A stretch of DNA of 8,486 nucleotides from a bacterium (GCA_021813595.1 JAKAKF010000014.1:1-8486), one strand, 5' to 3'; counted from the first letter of the stretch, positions 1 to 6,340 are shown. The notes: generated by a model not told the origin, from the letters alone. A program made the numbers and translations.

Positions 1-744
1 TTTGTAGGCAGGATAGATTTAAACGTCAGAAATAAAAGAATAGTCGATTACGACCATAAATTAATCCCGATAGTTACTAACTGGATTAAGCCTGACCCTG
101 AAATAAGCGGATTAATCGATAAAGAATATGCCCCTTATGCCGATAAGTTAAACGAAGAACTAGGAACCGCCGAAGACTTGTTATACAGAAGGGCGACTTT
201 CGTATGCTCTGTCGGAAGTCTTGCCGAGCAGGCTTTTATCGAAAAATACGATACCCCATTGGTGTTTACTCCAGGATGGCGCTGGGGCGAGACTATTCTG
301 CCGGGCGAAAAAATAACTATGGAGCATGTTTACGGATGGTACGGAACGACATATCCGGAGGTTTATAAATTTAATCTTAAAGGAAGCGTATTGTTTCAGG
401 TTTATTCCGAAAGACTCAGCGACGTATTTGCTAAAGACCCTTATTTACAAATGGGAGGCGATTGTACAAGAGTTTCAAATTCTAAATTAAGCATAAGAAT
501 AAATGAAAGTATGTATAAAAGGCTCAAGGATTGGCTCATTATGGATAAAAAAATAGATTTTAACAAAGAATATCCATTAATTTCTACCGGAGTAATGATG
601 CAGACGCTTTCCGATTTGCCTAATCAAGGTTTGGTTGAAGAAAAAGCATACGACGTAATAGCCGATTATATAAGAAAACATATATCCGTAAAGTCCGTTC
701 CGAGTGAAGCAGTTACTTATAAACATTCGAGAACCGCAGGATAA
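1..744 (+). CDS. soxB: SoxB-like thiosulfohydrolase, C-terminal part (5' partial)
   Basis: An open frame runs from base 1 to the TAA at 742-744, giving 247 residues with no start; the N-terminal metallophosphatase domain is outside the window. What is visible matches the C-terminal 5'-nucleotidase-like domain of SoxB. It has a TPGWRWGETILPG segment (about residues 91-103) followed by an ITMEHVYG-type stretch and TTYPEVYK, then DPYLQMGGDCTRV, which corresponds to the DPYYQQGGDMVRV signature of known SoxB proteins. Later come YPLISTG and a terminal AYDVIADYIRKH helix. In the Sox pathway SoxB is a periplasmic dimanganese enzyme that hydrolyses sulfate from the sulfonated cysteine of SoxYZ. The metal ligands are N-terminal and cannot be checked here. 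The family's GGDMVRVGG reads GGDCTRVSN, so this is a divergent member. It is followed by 152 non-coding bases before the TetR gene, so other sox genes, if present, lie upstream. Confidence 0.82.
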   Translation, partial: FVGRIDLNVRNKRIVDYDHKLIPIVTNWIKPDPEISGLIDKEYAPYADKLNEELGTAEDLLYRRATFVCSVGSLAEQAFIEKYDTPLVFTPGWRWGETILPGEKITMEHVYGWYGTTYPEVYKFNLKGSVLFQVYSERLSDVFAKDPYLQMGGDCTRVSNSKLSIRINESMYKRLKDWLIMDKKIDFNKEYPLISTGVMMQTLSDLPNQGLVEEKAYDVIADYIRKHISVKSVPSEAVTYKHSRTAG

Positions 745-824
745 TTGCCGACTGAATAAATTTATTTTTTTTAAACTTTATTTGGATATATAGAACTAAT
801 TTAAAAAATTAATTTAAAATCATG

Positions 825-852
825 TTGACTCTATGCTTAATTTTGATATAAT
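825..852 (+). promoter_or_regulatory. Sigma70-type promoter of the TetR-family gene
   Basis: TTGACT at 825-830 and TATAAT at 847-852 are separated by 16 bases, close to the bacterial housekeeping consensus. Transcription would begin near 858-860, about 38 bases before the ATG at 897. It is the best promoter found upstream of the sulfur-gene block. Confidence 0.75.
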
Positions 853-867
853 AAAAATATAAAACAT

Positions 868-881
868 AACGAACGTTCTTT
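868..881. promoter_or_regulatory. Palindromic operator candidate for the TetR-family protein
   Basis: A perfect 8-base palindrome, GAACGTTC (871-878), is flanked by AA and TT that extend the symmetry across one mismatch. It lies just downstream of the predicted transcription start and before the tetR-type start codon. TetR proteins usually bind palindromes in their own promoter region, so autoregulation is likely by inference. Eight bases is short for a TetR operator, and I saw no second copy in the window. Confidence 0.45.
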
Positions 882-896
882 TTAATTTTAATAAAC

Positions 897-1484
897 ATGA
901 GCAAAGAAGTATCCGAATTAACAAAAAAAAAGATATTTGATTACTGTATGGAAAGCTTTGCCGAAAACGGTTATAGCAATGTCGGCATAAGAAATATTTC
1001 TAAAGGAACAGGATTAAGCTCAGGCGCAATATATTATCATTTCTCTTCAAAAAAAAAGATTGCACAGTTTTTATACGATACCGCAATCGAGATTCTTTTA
1101 AACAAAATAGTATCGGCTGTAGAAAAATCACCCAACGATCGAGAGGCGTTAAAATCTATTATATTTACGTTATTTAAATTAACGGATGAAGAGCCGCATC
1201 TTATGAAATATGTGCTTTACACTAAACATAAAGATTTTTTGCCCGAAGCTTTGCCGATATGTTCAGCCAAGCCCTTTGAATACATCAAAAAATTTATAAA
1301 AGCTAAAATTAAAGAGGGTGTTTTTAGGGATATGGATATATTAATAGCATCGTCTTTGATAATGGGGCCTGTTATTAGGATAATTCAGTTAAAAATGGAA
1401 AGTATAATACAAAAGGATTTAATTGGATATACAGATCCGTTGTTTGACGGTATTTCTAAATCTATTTTTAAAAATAAGCATTAA
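897..1484 (+). CDS. TetR/AcrR-family transcriptional regulator
   Basis: A 195-residue protein of normal length for the TetR family. Residues about 10-55 form the typical N-terminal DNA-binding domain: KKKIFDYCMESFAENGYSNVGIR, then the helix-turn-helix with NISKGTGLSSGAIYYHFSSK, in which the GAIYYHF recognition helix is diagnostic. The rest (about 60-195) is a divergent helical ligand-binding and dimerisation domain that does not identify the ligand. The ATG at 897 has no recognisable Shine-Dalgarno sequence (upstream is TTTTAATAAAC), which suggests weak translation of a repressor. No better in-frame start exists before the HTH. The gene follows its own promoter and palindrome and lies 98 bases ahead of the secreted propeller gene. 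It may therefore be autoregulated and be the first gene of the sulfur block, or control a separate promoter I could not locate. The effector is unknown. Confidence 0.9.
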   Translation: MSKEVSELTKKKIFDYCMESFAENGYSNVGIRNISKGTGLSSGAIYYHFSSKKKIAQFLYDTAIEILLNKIVSAVEKSPNDREALKSIIFTLFKLTDEEPHLMKYVLYTKHKDFLPEALPICSAKPFEYIKKFIKAKIKEGVFRDMDILIASSLIMGPVIRIIQLKMESIIQKDLIGYTDPLFDGISKSIFKNKH

Positions 1485-1582
1485 AAATCTTATCGTTATA
1501 AATTACGAAACAAGTTAAATTGTTAGTAACGGACAACAAATTTATTATTATGGAATACGTTAAAAATTATTTAAATAACTTG

Positions 1583-2566
1583 ATGAAAAAACTTCTTCAA
1601 TTTTCATTATTTTTACTTTTATCGTTTATTTTTTTAATCGATTCAGGAAATATTAATAATAGCGCAAATGCGGCGACAGAGTCGAATTTTAAGGTAGGAA
1701 CTACCCCTTATGGACTTGCGGTCGGCAAAAAAGATAATGTTTATGCCGCTATAAGCGGTTTTAATAATGTGATTGAACTTAACCAAAACGGTAAATTAAT
1801 TAAAAATATTAATACCGATTGGGCGCCTTCGGGAATTGTTATCAGCAAAACCGGCTATGTTTATGTATCGACAGGCATAGGAAATGTAGTAAAGCTTAAT
1901 AATAAAGGTCAAATTCTTAAAAAAGTAAAAGTTGGAATTATTCCGGCAGGAATCGCCGTTGGACCCGATGGAAATATTTATGTAACATCCATACATTCAA
2001 AGACAGTTACGAAATTAAGCCCGTCGCTTACGGTTTTAAAGATTTTTTATGCAGGGATAGCTCCATACGGTATAGTTTTAAACGATAACGGTTTAATATA
2101 TGTTACGAACTTCACAAACAAAGGCACCGTTACCGTATTAAACAAAAGCGGAAAGATAATAAAAGTATTTGATGCTCAAAGAAAACCGGAAGGCATTGCT
2201 ATAGGTCCTGCAGGAAATATATATGTTACGAACGGGTTAAGCGACAGCGTTTTAAAATTTAATAAAAACGGTAAAATTTTAGAAAAAATTAACATAAAAG
2301 GAGCGCCTTACGGAATTGCGCTAAGCACTACCGGAAGCATGTTCGTCGCCTGTATATATGCCGATAAAGTCGTGAAGTTAAGCCGTTCGGGCAGGGTTTT
2401 AAATACATATAAGACAGGGAAAAATCCTAATTTTATATTAATAGACGATAATGGCGATGTCTGGACGGCAAACAGCGGGGATGGAACGGTAACCAAAATT
2501 AGCGGCGCAACTAAAGGAAAAGAGTTTTTCCCGTATAAAGGACCTATTTGGCAGGAAAGCTTTTAA
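1583..2566 (+). CDS. Exported seven-bladed beta-propeller protein (NHL/YVTN/Vgb-like repeats)
   Basis: With the ATG at 1583 the product is 327 residues. It begins MKK, has a long hydrophobic stretch and an ANA/A signal-peptidase site (about residue 30), so export to the periplasm is likely. After it come seven repeats of about 40 residues, each with a P-x-G-I-A/V turn, a G-N-I-Y-V-T-like strand and a V-x-K-L-N-x-x-G-K strand pair. The proline anchors fall near residues 42, 82, 121, 161, 202, 242 and 282, spaced 39-41 apart, which predicts a seven-bladed propeller. Such folds include NHL and YVTN repeat proteins and the virginiamycin B lyase family; an enzymatic role is not supported. In-frame starts also exist at 1550 (ATG) and 1520 (TTG); none of the three has a clear ribosome site, and 1583 was chosen because it gives a standard signal peptide. 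The gene ends 39 bases before the TusA gene. Confidence 0.8.
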   Translation: MKKLLQFSLFLLLSFIFLIDSGNINNSANAATESNFKVGTTPYGLAVGKKDNVYAAISGFNNVIELNQNGKLIKNINTDWAPSGIVISKTGYVYVSTGIGNVVKLNNKGQILKKVKVGIIPAGIAVGPDGNIYVTSIHSKTVTKLSPSLTVLKIFYAGIAPYGIVLNDNGLIYVTNFTNKGTVTVLNKSGKIIKVFDAQRKPEGIAIGPAGNIYVTNGLSDSVLKFNKNGKILEKINIKGAPYGIALSTTGSMFVACIYADKVVKLSRSGRVLNTYKTGKNPNFILIDDNGDVWTANSGDGTVTKISGATKGKEFFPYKGPIWQESF

Positions 2567-2605
2567 TTTAATTTCTAATTTAATATCTTAAAAGGAGGGA
2601 TTTAA

Positions 2606-2866
2606 ATGGCTGAAGAAAAAAGTTTAGAAAACGTAAAACCGGATGAGACGTTAGACGTGTTAGGCGAAACATGTCCTATTCCTGAAGCTATGGCTCATAA
2701 AAAGCTCAACAAAATGAAAGTGGGGCAGGTACTGGAGGTTTATACCGACCATGCGGCGGCGGTAGAGAATTCGTTCCCGTCCATGCTTAATAAGTTAAAT
2801 TATCCTTACTGCGTAACAAAGACTGCTCCTGGTGAATTTACCATTAAAATTAAAAAAACATCATAA
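2606..2866 (+). CDS. TusA/SirA/YeeD-family sulfur carrier protein
   Basis: An 86-residue protein with a strong AAAGGAGGG ribosome site (2591-2599). After about 14 extra N-terminal residues it shows the family core LDVLGETCPIPEAMAHKKL, with the CPxP cysteine at residue 23, followed by MKVGQVLEVYTDHAAAVENSFP and a C-terminal strand. In TusA-type proteins this cysteine carries a persulfide. In TusA-like YeeD/TsuB proteins it works with the membrane protein YeeE/TsuA in thiosulfate uptake. The next gene, 49 bases downstream, is a YeeE homologue, so the YeeD/TsuB role is more likely here than general tRNA-thiolation TusA. Later in the block are DsrE-like proteins that also handle persulfide sulfur. 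The family is clear; the partner is inferred from context. Confidence 0.9.
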   Translation: MAEEKSLENVKPDETLDVLGETCPIPEAMAHKKLNKMKVGQVLEVYTDHAAAVENSFPSMLNKLNYPYCVTKTAPGEFTIKIKKTS

Positions 2867-2915
2867 ACTCAGTATTTAATTAGTTATAATTTAACTATAG
2901 GGGGTATTGTAAATT

Positions 2916-4094
2916 ATGAATCCTTATTTTCTTGAATACGCTATAATAGGTATTGCAGGCTTAATTTTTGGGGCTGCGCTCGAAAGGGGAAGAATGTGTT
3001 TCGTGCTTGCAACTAATAATATGTTCATGGCAAAAGATACAAAAATCTTAGAAGGCATATTACTGGCTTTTGGAATTTCTATTCTTGCTTTCGGCGTCAT
3101 AGAATCGTTAGGAATAGTTCCGATACAATCTGCAGTCCAAGGCGTATTTCCGGCAGGTTGGTATGATTTAGTCGGCTCGCTTTTGTTTGGTTTCGGCATA
3201 GGACTATGCGGAGCATGCATGAGCGGATTGATATTCAGGGCGGGTTCCGGATTTACTCAAAACTGGATGCAATTATTCGGAATACTTGTCGGAACGATAT
3301 TCTTTGCTTTCATAATATTCCCGCTGACTAATTTTCTTTACTGGATTTTACACACTATACCGTGGCTTAACTTAAAACCGGGATTTGCCGACTATATTCC
3401 TCATGAATTGTTTGGAAACGCAGTATGGGGACCGTTTGTAGTGGCTCTAATTTTCGGCGGTATATTTCTCATTTTGGGATTATATTTGACCAAAAGGAGA
3501 TTTGGCAAAATCAGTAAAGAACGCGGCGTAAACTATAAGGAGCCGATAATAACGTGGGATATGTTGAAATTTAAAGAGGCTTATTCTCCGAGGTTGGGCG
3601 GGATATTATTTGCCGTGGTTGCAGTTATAGTTTTTATAACGTCATATTTTACCGTCCATAAAGTTGCTTATATGGGCGTAACAACTCCTTACGGCAGTTT
3701 TGATACTTACATTTTAGCACCTTTCATAAATCTATATACTGCTGTAGGGCATTATAAAGCATCGTTTTTGCCCAAAATATCGTCAAACTGGTTTCAGATA
3801 GTGCCGGTTGCAATTCCTATGACCTTGCTTGTTATAACTACATTTGCCGGCTCCACGACTACGGCTATTTTAGGCGGGGAATTCAAATGGAGAGTGCCGA
3901 AAAGAAAAATAATGTTTCTTCAAAATTTTATCGGCGGCATCTTAACGGGCGTGGGCGCAAGAATAGCTTTAGGATGCAATATAGGTACTTTATGGTCAGG
4001 GTTTTTAATGTTTTCATGGGCAGGAATGTTATTTTTGCCGACCCTTGTTTTGGGAATGTATCTTGCTCTTAAATTTCAGCAGGCGATATGGTAA
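2916..4094 (+). CDS. YeeE/YedE-family thiosulfate (sulfur compound) transporter
   Basis: A 392-residue polytopic inner-membrane protein with about nine or ten hydrophobic helices and a GGGGG ribosome site at 2900-2904. It carries the pseudo-repeated motifs of the YeeE/YedE (DUF395) family. ALERGRMCF near the N-terminus has Cys28. GFGIGLCGACMSG has Cys98 and Cys101. GVGARIALGCNIG near the C-terminus has Cys354. In the characterised thiosulfate transporter YeeE/TsuA, conserved cysteines of these motifs lie along the substrate path, so transport competence is plausible. A hydrophilic loop (about residues 192-226) links the halves, and the protein is somewhat longer than E. coli YeeE. It follows a TusA-like gene by 49 bases, the usual pairing for thiosulfate uptake. 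Thiosulfate is the leading substrate because of the soxB fragment nearby, but another reduced sulfur species is possible. Confidence 0.88.
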   Translation: MNPYFLEYAIIGIAGLIFGAALERGRMCFVLATNNMFMAKDTKILEGILLAFGISILAFGVIESLGIVPIQSAVQGVFPAGWYDLVGSLLFGFGIGLCGACMSGLIFRAGSGFTQNWMQLFGILVGTIFFAFIIFPLTNFLYWILHTIPWLNLKPGFADYIPHELFGNAVWGPFVVALIFGGIFLILGLYLTKRRFGKISKERGVNYKEPIITWDMLKFKEAYSPRLGGILFAVVAVIVFITSYFTVHKVAYMGVTTPYGSFDTYILAPFINLYTAVGHYKASFLPKISSNWFQIVPVAIPMTLLVITTFAGSTTTAILGGEFKWRVPKRKIMFLQNFIGGILTGVGARIALGCNIGTLWSGFLMFSWAGMLFLPTLVLGMYLALKFQQAIW

Positions 4095-4137
4095 AAATGA
4101 AGTATTAAATTTTCTTTACTTTTAAGGAGGAATTTAT

Positions 4138-4443
4138 ATGGCTGCAGCTAATAATATGAATAATATGAAAAAAAGAAAAAATCATAACTGGTGCGGAATA
4201 ACGTTATTGGCTTTATATGGATTATTTACTATATATGCCTCATTTTTCTTATCTTATTTAAATAAAGATAAGGTTATAGGGAAATTATCCAATGAAGCGC
4301 TGGCAGGAATAAAAGAGAGTTTTATCTTGTGGGGGATAATCATGATTATAGGCGCAATTCTTCTTTTAATAAGGGAATACGTGCTGAAATCCGGACAGGA
4401 AGAGGTTAAGGATACGGAAAGCGGGGTATCCCCTCACTATTAA
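4138..4443 (+). CDS. Small two-helix membrane protein of unknown function
   Basis: A 101-residue protein with a strong AAGGAGG site (4124-4130) and ATG at 4138, 43 bases after the yeeE-type gene. The N-terminus is polar and basic (Asn-rich, then KKRKNH). Two hydrophobic helices follow at about residues 20-41 and 62-78, joined by a short charged loop, and the tail is charged. By the positive-inside rule both ends would be cytoplasmic. There is a single cysteine (Cys19) at the start of the first helix. I do not recognise a family. Its position between a sulfur transporter and DsrE-like genes, with spacing typical of an operon, suggests an accessory subunit or a stabiliser of the transporter, but this is inferred from location only. 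Confidence 0.75.
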   Translation: MAAANNMNNMKKRKNHNWCGITLLALYGLFTIYASFFLSYLNKDKVIGKLSNEALAGIKESFILWGIIMIIGAILLLIREYVLKSGQEEVKDTESGVSPHY

Positions 4444-4515
4444 TCTGTTTTGGAATTTCTTGCAGAAACGATTTTTATGATGAAAATAATATAATAATGT
4501 TGAGGGATTTTATAA

Positions 4516-4821
4516 ATGAAACTTGCTCTTTTAATAACGACGGATAAATATAAAGATTACTTAGAAAAAATCATAAACAGCGCTAAAAAATCAGGATATG
4601 AATTGAAATGTTTTATAATGGACGACGGAGTCAATTTATTAAACGATGCGGGTTTCGTCGGAAAATTAAAAGAAGCCGGTTCGGATGTCTCGCTTTGCGA
4701 ATATTCATGCAGCATAAGAAGCATACATGAAAAGATAGAAGGTTTCCTGTATGCTTCCCAGTACGAAAACGCAAGTATAATAAACTCATTGACAAGCGAA
4801 GACAGGTTTCTGGTTTTTTAA
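4516..4821 (+). CDS. DsrE-like sulfur relay protein
   Basis: A 101-residue soluble protein preceded by GAGGG (4502-4506). It has the DsrE/TusD fold pattern: an N-terminal beta strand MKLALLITTDKY, an amphipathic helix, a strand ending in FIMDDGVNLL, the segment EAGSDVSLCEYSCS, and a C-terminal DRFLVF strand. Cys61 sits where DsrE proteins carry the sulfur-accepting cysteine, with Cys65 and Cys32 as further thiols. DsrE-family proteins pass persulfide sulfur in the cytoplasm, for example with DsrF, DsrH and TusA. At 101 residues it is shorter than typical DsrE (about 115-130). The next gene begins 12 bases after the stop, so the two are almost certainly co-expressed. Similarity is judged by pattern; assignment to a specific DsrE subfamily is not possible here. 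Confidence 0.75.
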   Translation: MKLALLITTDKYKDYLEKIINSAKKSGYELKCFIMDDGVNLLNDAGFVGKLKEAGSDVSLCEYSCSIRSIHEKIEGFLYASQYENASIINSLTSEDRFLVF

Positions 4822-4833
4822 AATGGGGGAAAA

Positions 4834-5106
4834 ATGACAAAAAAGATTGCTGTATTTACGCGCGACAGACAAGCCGAAGCGCTTAGAATGTCGGGAGGGT
4901 TAACGCTCCTTGACGATAAAGTAGAAGTATACGTTCTTGATAGAAAACTTGAAGATAATAAGGTTATAAACAAGCATCTCGATATGGTTCTAAATATGCT
5001 TGAACTTCCAGTTTTAACGAATTGCAGGGATAATCAATTCGAATATATATCTAATGAAGAACTGGCGGATAAAATGCTCGAATACGATATAGTTATACCA
5101 TATTAA
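4834..5106 (+). CDS. DsrF/TusC-like small protein (DsrE superfamily, tentative)
   Basis: A 90-residue protein with a GGGG site (4825-4828) and ATG at 4834. The pattern is strand (KKIAVFTR), helix (QAEALRMSGGLTLL), strand (KVEVYVLDRKL), a helix with MVLNMLELPVL, and a final YDIVIPY strand, compatible with the DsrE/F/H fold. One cysteine, Cys64, follows the LPVLTN segment. It lies between a DsrE-like gene and a very short DsrH-like gene, mirroring the dsrE-dsrF-dsrH and tusD-tusC-tusB order, which is the main reason for the tentative DsrF/TusC label. It is markedly shorter than those proteins (about 115-135). By sequence alone I would call it only a small alpha/beta protein, so the assignment is moderate. 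Confidence 0.6.
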   Translation: MTKKIAVFTRDRQAEALRMSGGLTLLDDKVEVYVLDRKLEDNKVINKHLDMVLNMLELPVLTNCRDNQFEYISNEELADKMLEYDIVIPY

Positions 5107-5140
5107 TTTAATATTAATTATTTATTGCGGAGAATAAAAT

Positions 5141-5311
5141 ATGAAAATACTTCATGTTTTAAAAAGAGAACCGTCAAAAACGGAAACTGAAATTATGGAA
5201 TTGCATTCTAAATCTTACGATACGAAAATTATCAGGCTTTACGAACCGGGAATAAACTATGACGGTTTTATAGCGGACGTATTTAAATACGATAAAATAT
5301 TTTGCTGGTAA
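5141..5311 (+). CDS. Very small DsrH/TusB-like protein (56 residues)
   Basis: An ATG at 5141 with a GGAG site at 5129-5132 (8-base spacing) opens a 56-codon frame ending with TAA at 5309-5311. The product starts MKILHVLKREPSKTETEI and has a second strand TKIIRLYEPG. It ends with a helix and a YDKIFCW strand, with its only cysteine (Cys55) next to the C-terminal Trp. TusB/DsrH proteins begin with a similar M-L-H-T/V-L strand and end in a strand with a terminal Trp, but are about 95 residues. The ribosome site, codon use like its neighbours and a 34-base gap from the preceding DsrF-like gene support a real gene, even though it is short enough for automatic gene callers to miss. The DsrH-like label is tentative. 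Cys55 is not at the position usual for DsrH. Confidence 0.6.
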   Translation: MKILHVLKREPSKTETEIMELHSKSYDTKIIRLYEPGINYDGFIADVFKYDKIFCW

Positions 5312-5331
5312 TATGAAGATAATGTTATAAT
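5302..5331 (+). promoter_or_regulatory. Possible promoter ahead of the exported rhodanese gene
   Basis: TATAAT at 5326-5331 has a TTGCTG at 5302-5307 (18-base spacing). The -35 element overlaps the end of the DsrH-like gene. A start near 5338 would give a leader of about 42 bases before the rhodanese ATG. AT-rich sequence makes chance -10 matches common, so this is tentative; it would let the exported pair be transcribed separately from the cytoplasmic block. Confidence 0.4.
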
Positions 5332-5379
5332 ATAGTTGTAAGAATAAATTTAATTTAAAGTTAAAAAGGAGATAAGATT

Positions 5380-5904
5380 ATGAAAAAGTTTATTATCGTA
5401 AGCTTAAGCCTAATGTTAATGCTTTCATCTGCGGCAGTTTCATATGCCGGAAATTTTAACCAAATGTTGGCAAAAAAAGCTTATCAGGCGTTAAATCCCC
5501 GCCATGTAAGTTCGAAGCCTAATGCAGTAGGAGTTGTCGGCGTTCCTCAAATTATGGCGCCGGTGCTTTATAAAGAATATATTGTAGAACATAATCCGAA
5601 ACACTATTTTCTGTTAGACGTCAGAGAACATGTTGCATTCGTGAAAATGGGGCACATAGCTGGCGCGCATAATATACCTCTGCAGGTTCTTTTCACGCCT
5701 AAGTATTTAAAAATGCTTCCAAAACATAGGACGATTATAAGCATTTGCTATGTGGGACAGTGGGAGTCAATGGCCGCGGCATTATTAAAGACGATGGGCT
5801 ATAACGTGAAAATATTAAGATTCGGCATGTCGTCTTGGAATCCAAAAATAGACTTGCTTCATAGAAATAAAATAGCATTTGGAAACTTTCCGCTCGTACA
5901 TTAA
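5380..5904 (+). CDS. Exported rhodanese-like sulfurtransferase
   Basis: A 174-residue protein with an AAAAAGGAG site (5363-5371) and a clear signal peptide: MKK, a hydrophobic core, and SYA/G cleavage near residue 23. The mature part has one rhodanese domain with the CH2A-like motif LLDVREHVAFVKMGHIAGAHNIP (about residues 78-100, including Asp80 and Arg82). The active-site loop CYVGQWES has Cys123, and the closing segment GYNVKILRFGMSSW follows. The catalytic cysteine is present, so the protein can plausibly hold and pass a persulfide, probably in the periplasm. The loop has Gly126 but bulky Trp128-Glu129 where many rhodaneses have small or basic residues, so thiosulfate:cyanide activity cannot be assumed. 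It follows the DsrE-like trio by 68 bases and precedes a small secreted Cys-tailed protein. Confidence 0.85.
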   Translation: MKKFIIVSLSLMLMLSSAAVSYAGNFNQMLAKKAYQALNPRHVSSKPNAVGVVGVPQIMAPVLYKEYIVEHNPKHYFLLDVREHVAFVKMGHIAGAHNIPLQVLFTPKYLKMLPKHRTIISICYVGQWESMAAALLKTMGYNVKILRFGMSSWNPKIDLLHRNKIAFGNFPLVH

Positions 5905-5978
5905 TAAAAATGAATTTTGCGTTTTAAAAAATGAAAATCAAAAAATAAAATTGAATAGAAATAAGGGGGTGATAATTC

Positions 5979-6194
5979 GTGAAAAAAATTAACAATATTA
6001 TATTTACCGCCGTGTTAGCTGTGATATTTGCTTTTGGAATAGGCGCGGCTTCAGGCTCAAGCGCATATGCTTTTCAGGGCGGCCATTTTATGAAGCATTC
6101 TGCTATGACTAAAAAAACTTCAAAAAAGGCAAAAAAAGGCAGCGGAAGCAAGTCAAAAAAAGCTTTAAATAAAATGGGAGCGGGCTGTTTATAA
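5979..6194 (+). CDS. Small secreted lysine-rich protein with penultimate cysteine
   Basis: A GTG at 5979, preceded by AAGGGGGTG (5963-5971), starts a 71-residue protein with a signal peptide ending SAYA/F near residue 31. The mature chain is only about 40 residues. It has three histidine/methionine-containing turns at the start, then a Lys/Ser/Gly-rich stretch (about residues 44-65), and ends NKMGAGCL. Its single cysteine is residue 70 of 71. I do not recognise the family. The flexible Gly-flanked C-terminal cysteine resembles in layout the carrier cysteines of SoxY (GGCGG end) and DsrC (penultimate Cys), but there is no sequence homology to claim. It lies 74 bases after the exported rhodanese and just before a strong terminator, so it is probably the last gene of the block. 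Confidence 0.65.
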   Translation: MKKINNIIFTAVLAVIFAFGIGAASGSSAYAFQGGHFMKHSAMTKKTSKKAKKGSGSKSKKALNKMGAGCL

Positions 6195-6212
6195 TATAAA
6201 AGCAGAACAAAT

Positions 6213-6257
6213 AATAAAAGGAGAAGCGTGTATTTTTGTCACGCTTCTCCTTTTATT
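6213..6257 (+). terminator. Strong intrinsic terminator ending the sulfur-gene block
   Basis: A perfect 18-bp stem (6213-6230 with 6240-6257) surrounds a 9-base loop. The GC-rich core is GGAGAAGCGTG/CACGCTTCTCC, and the flanks are A-rich on the left and T-rich on the right. It starts 19 bases after the stop of the lysine-rich protein gene. The symmetric A/T flanks mean it could also stop transcription from the opposite strand. Confidence 0.88.
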
Positions 6258-6305
6258 TATAAAAGTTAAATTCTTTCCTTCGTTAATAGTGTGTTTAAGG
6301 GGGGC

Positions 6306-6334
6306 TTGACAGCATTATTGCTTTGTGATATATT
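6306..6334 (+). promoter_or_regulatory. Near-consensus sigma70 promoter for the acetate-transporter gene
   Basis: TTGACA at 6306-6311, a 17-base spacer and TATATT at 6329-6334, with TG at 6326-6327 forming an extended -10 (TGATATATT). This is the best promoter in the window. The predicted start near 6341 leaves a leader of about 195 bases before the ATG at 6537. Confidence 0.8.
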
Positions 6335-6340
6335 CAATTT

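Noticed and set aside
755..772. AATAAATTTATT palindrome followed by T's after soxB
   Set aside because: The stem is entirely A/T, so it would be too weak for an intrinsic terminator; such palindromes are expected in AT-rich DNA.
2885..2890. TATAAT between the TusA and YeeE-type genes
   Set aside because: No -35 element at 16-18 bases upstream; the short gap and shared function favour co-transcription.
2924..3220. 98-codon minus-strand open frame
   Set aside because: It lies wholly inside the yeeE-type gene, whose frame shows clear family motifs; it is the antisense shadow.
4490..4495. TATAAT before the DsrE-like gene
   Set aside because: The only TTG-containing -35 candidate (TTGCAG at 4460-4465) is 24 bases away, too far for a sigma70 promoter.
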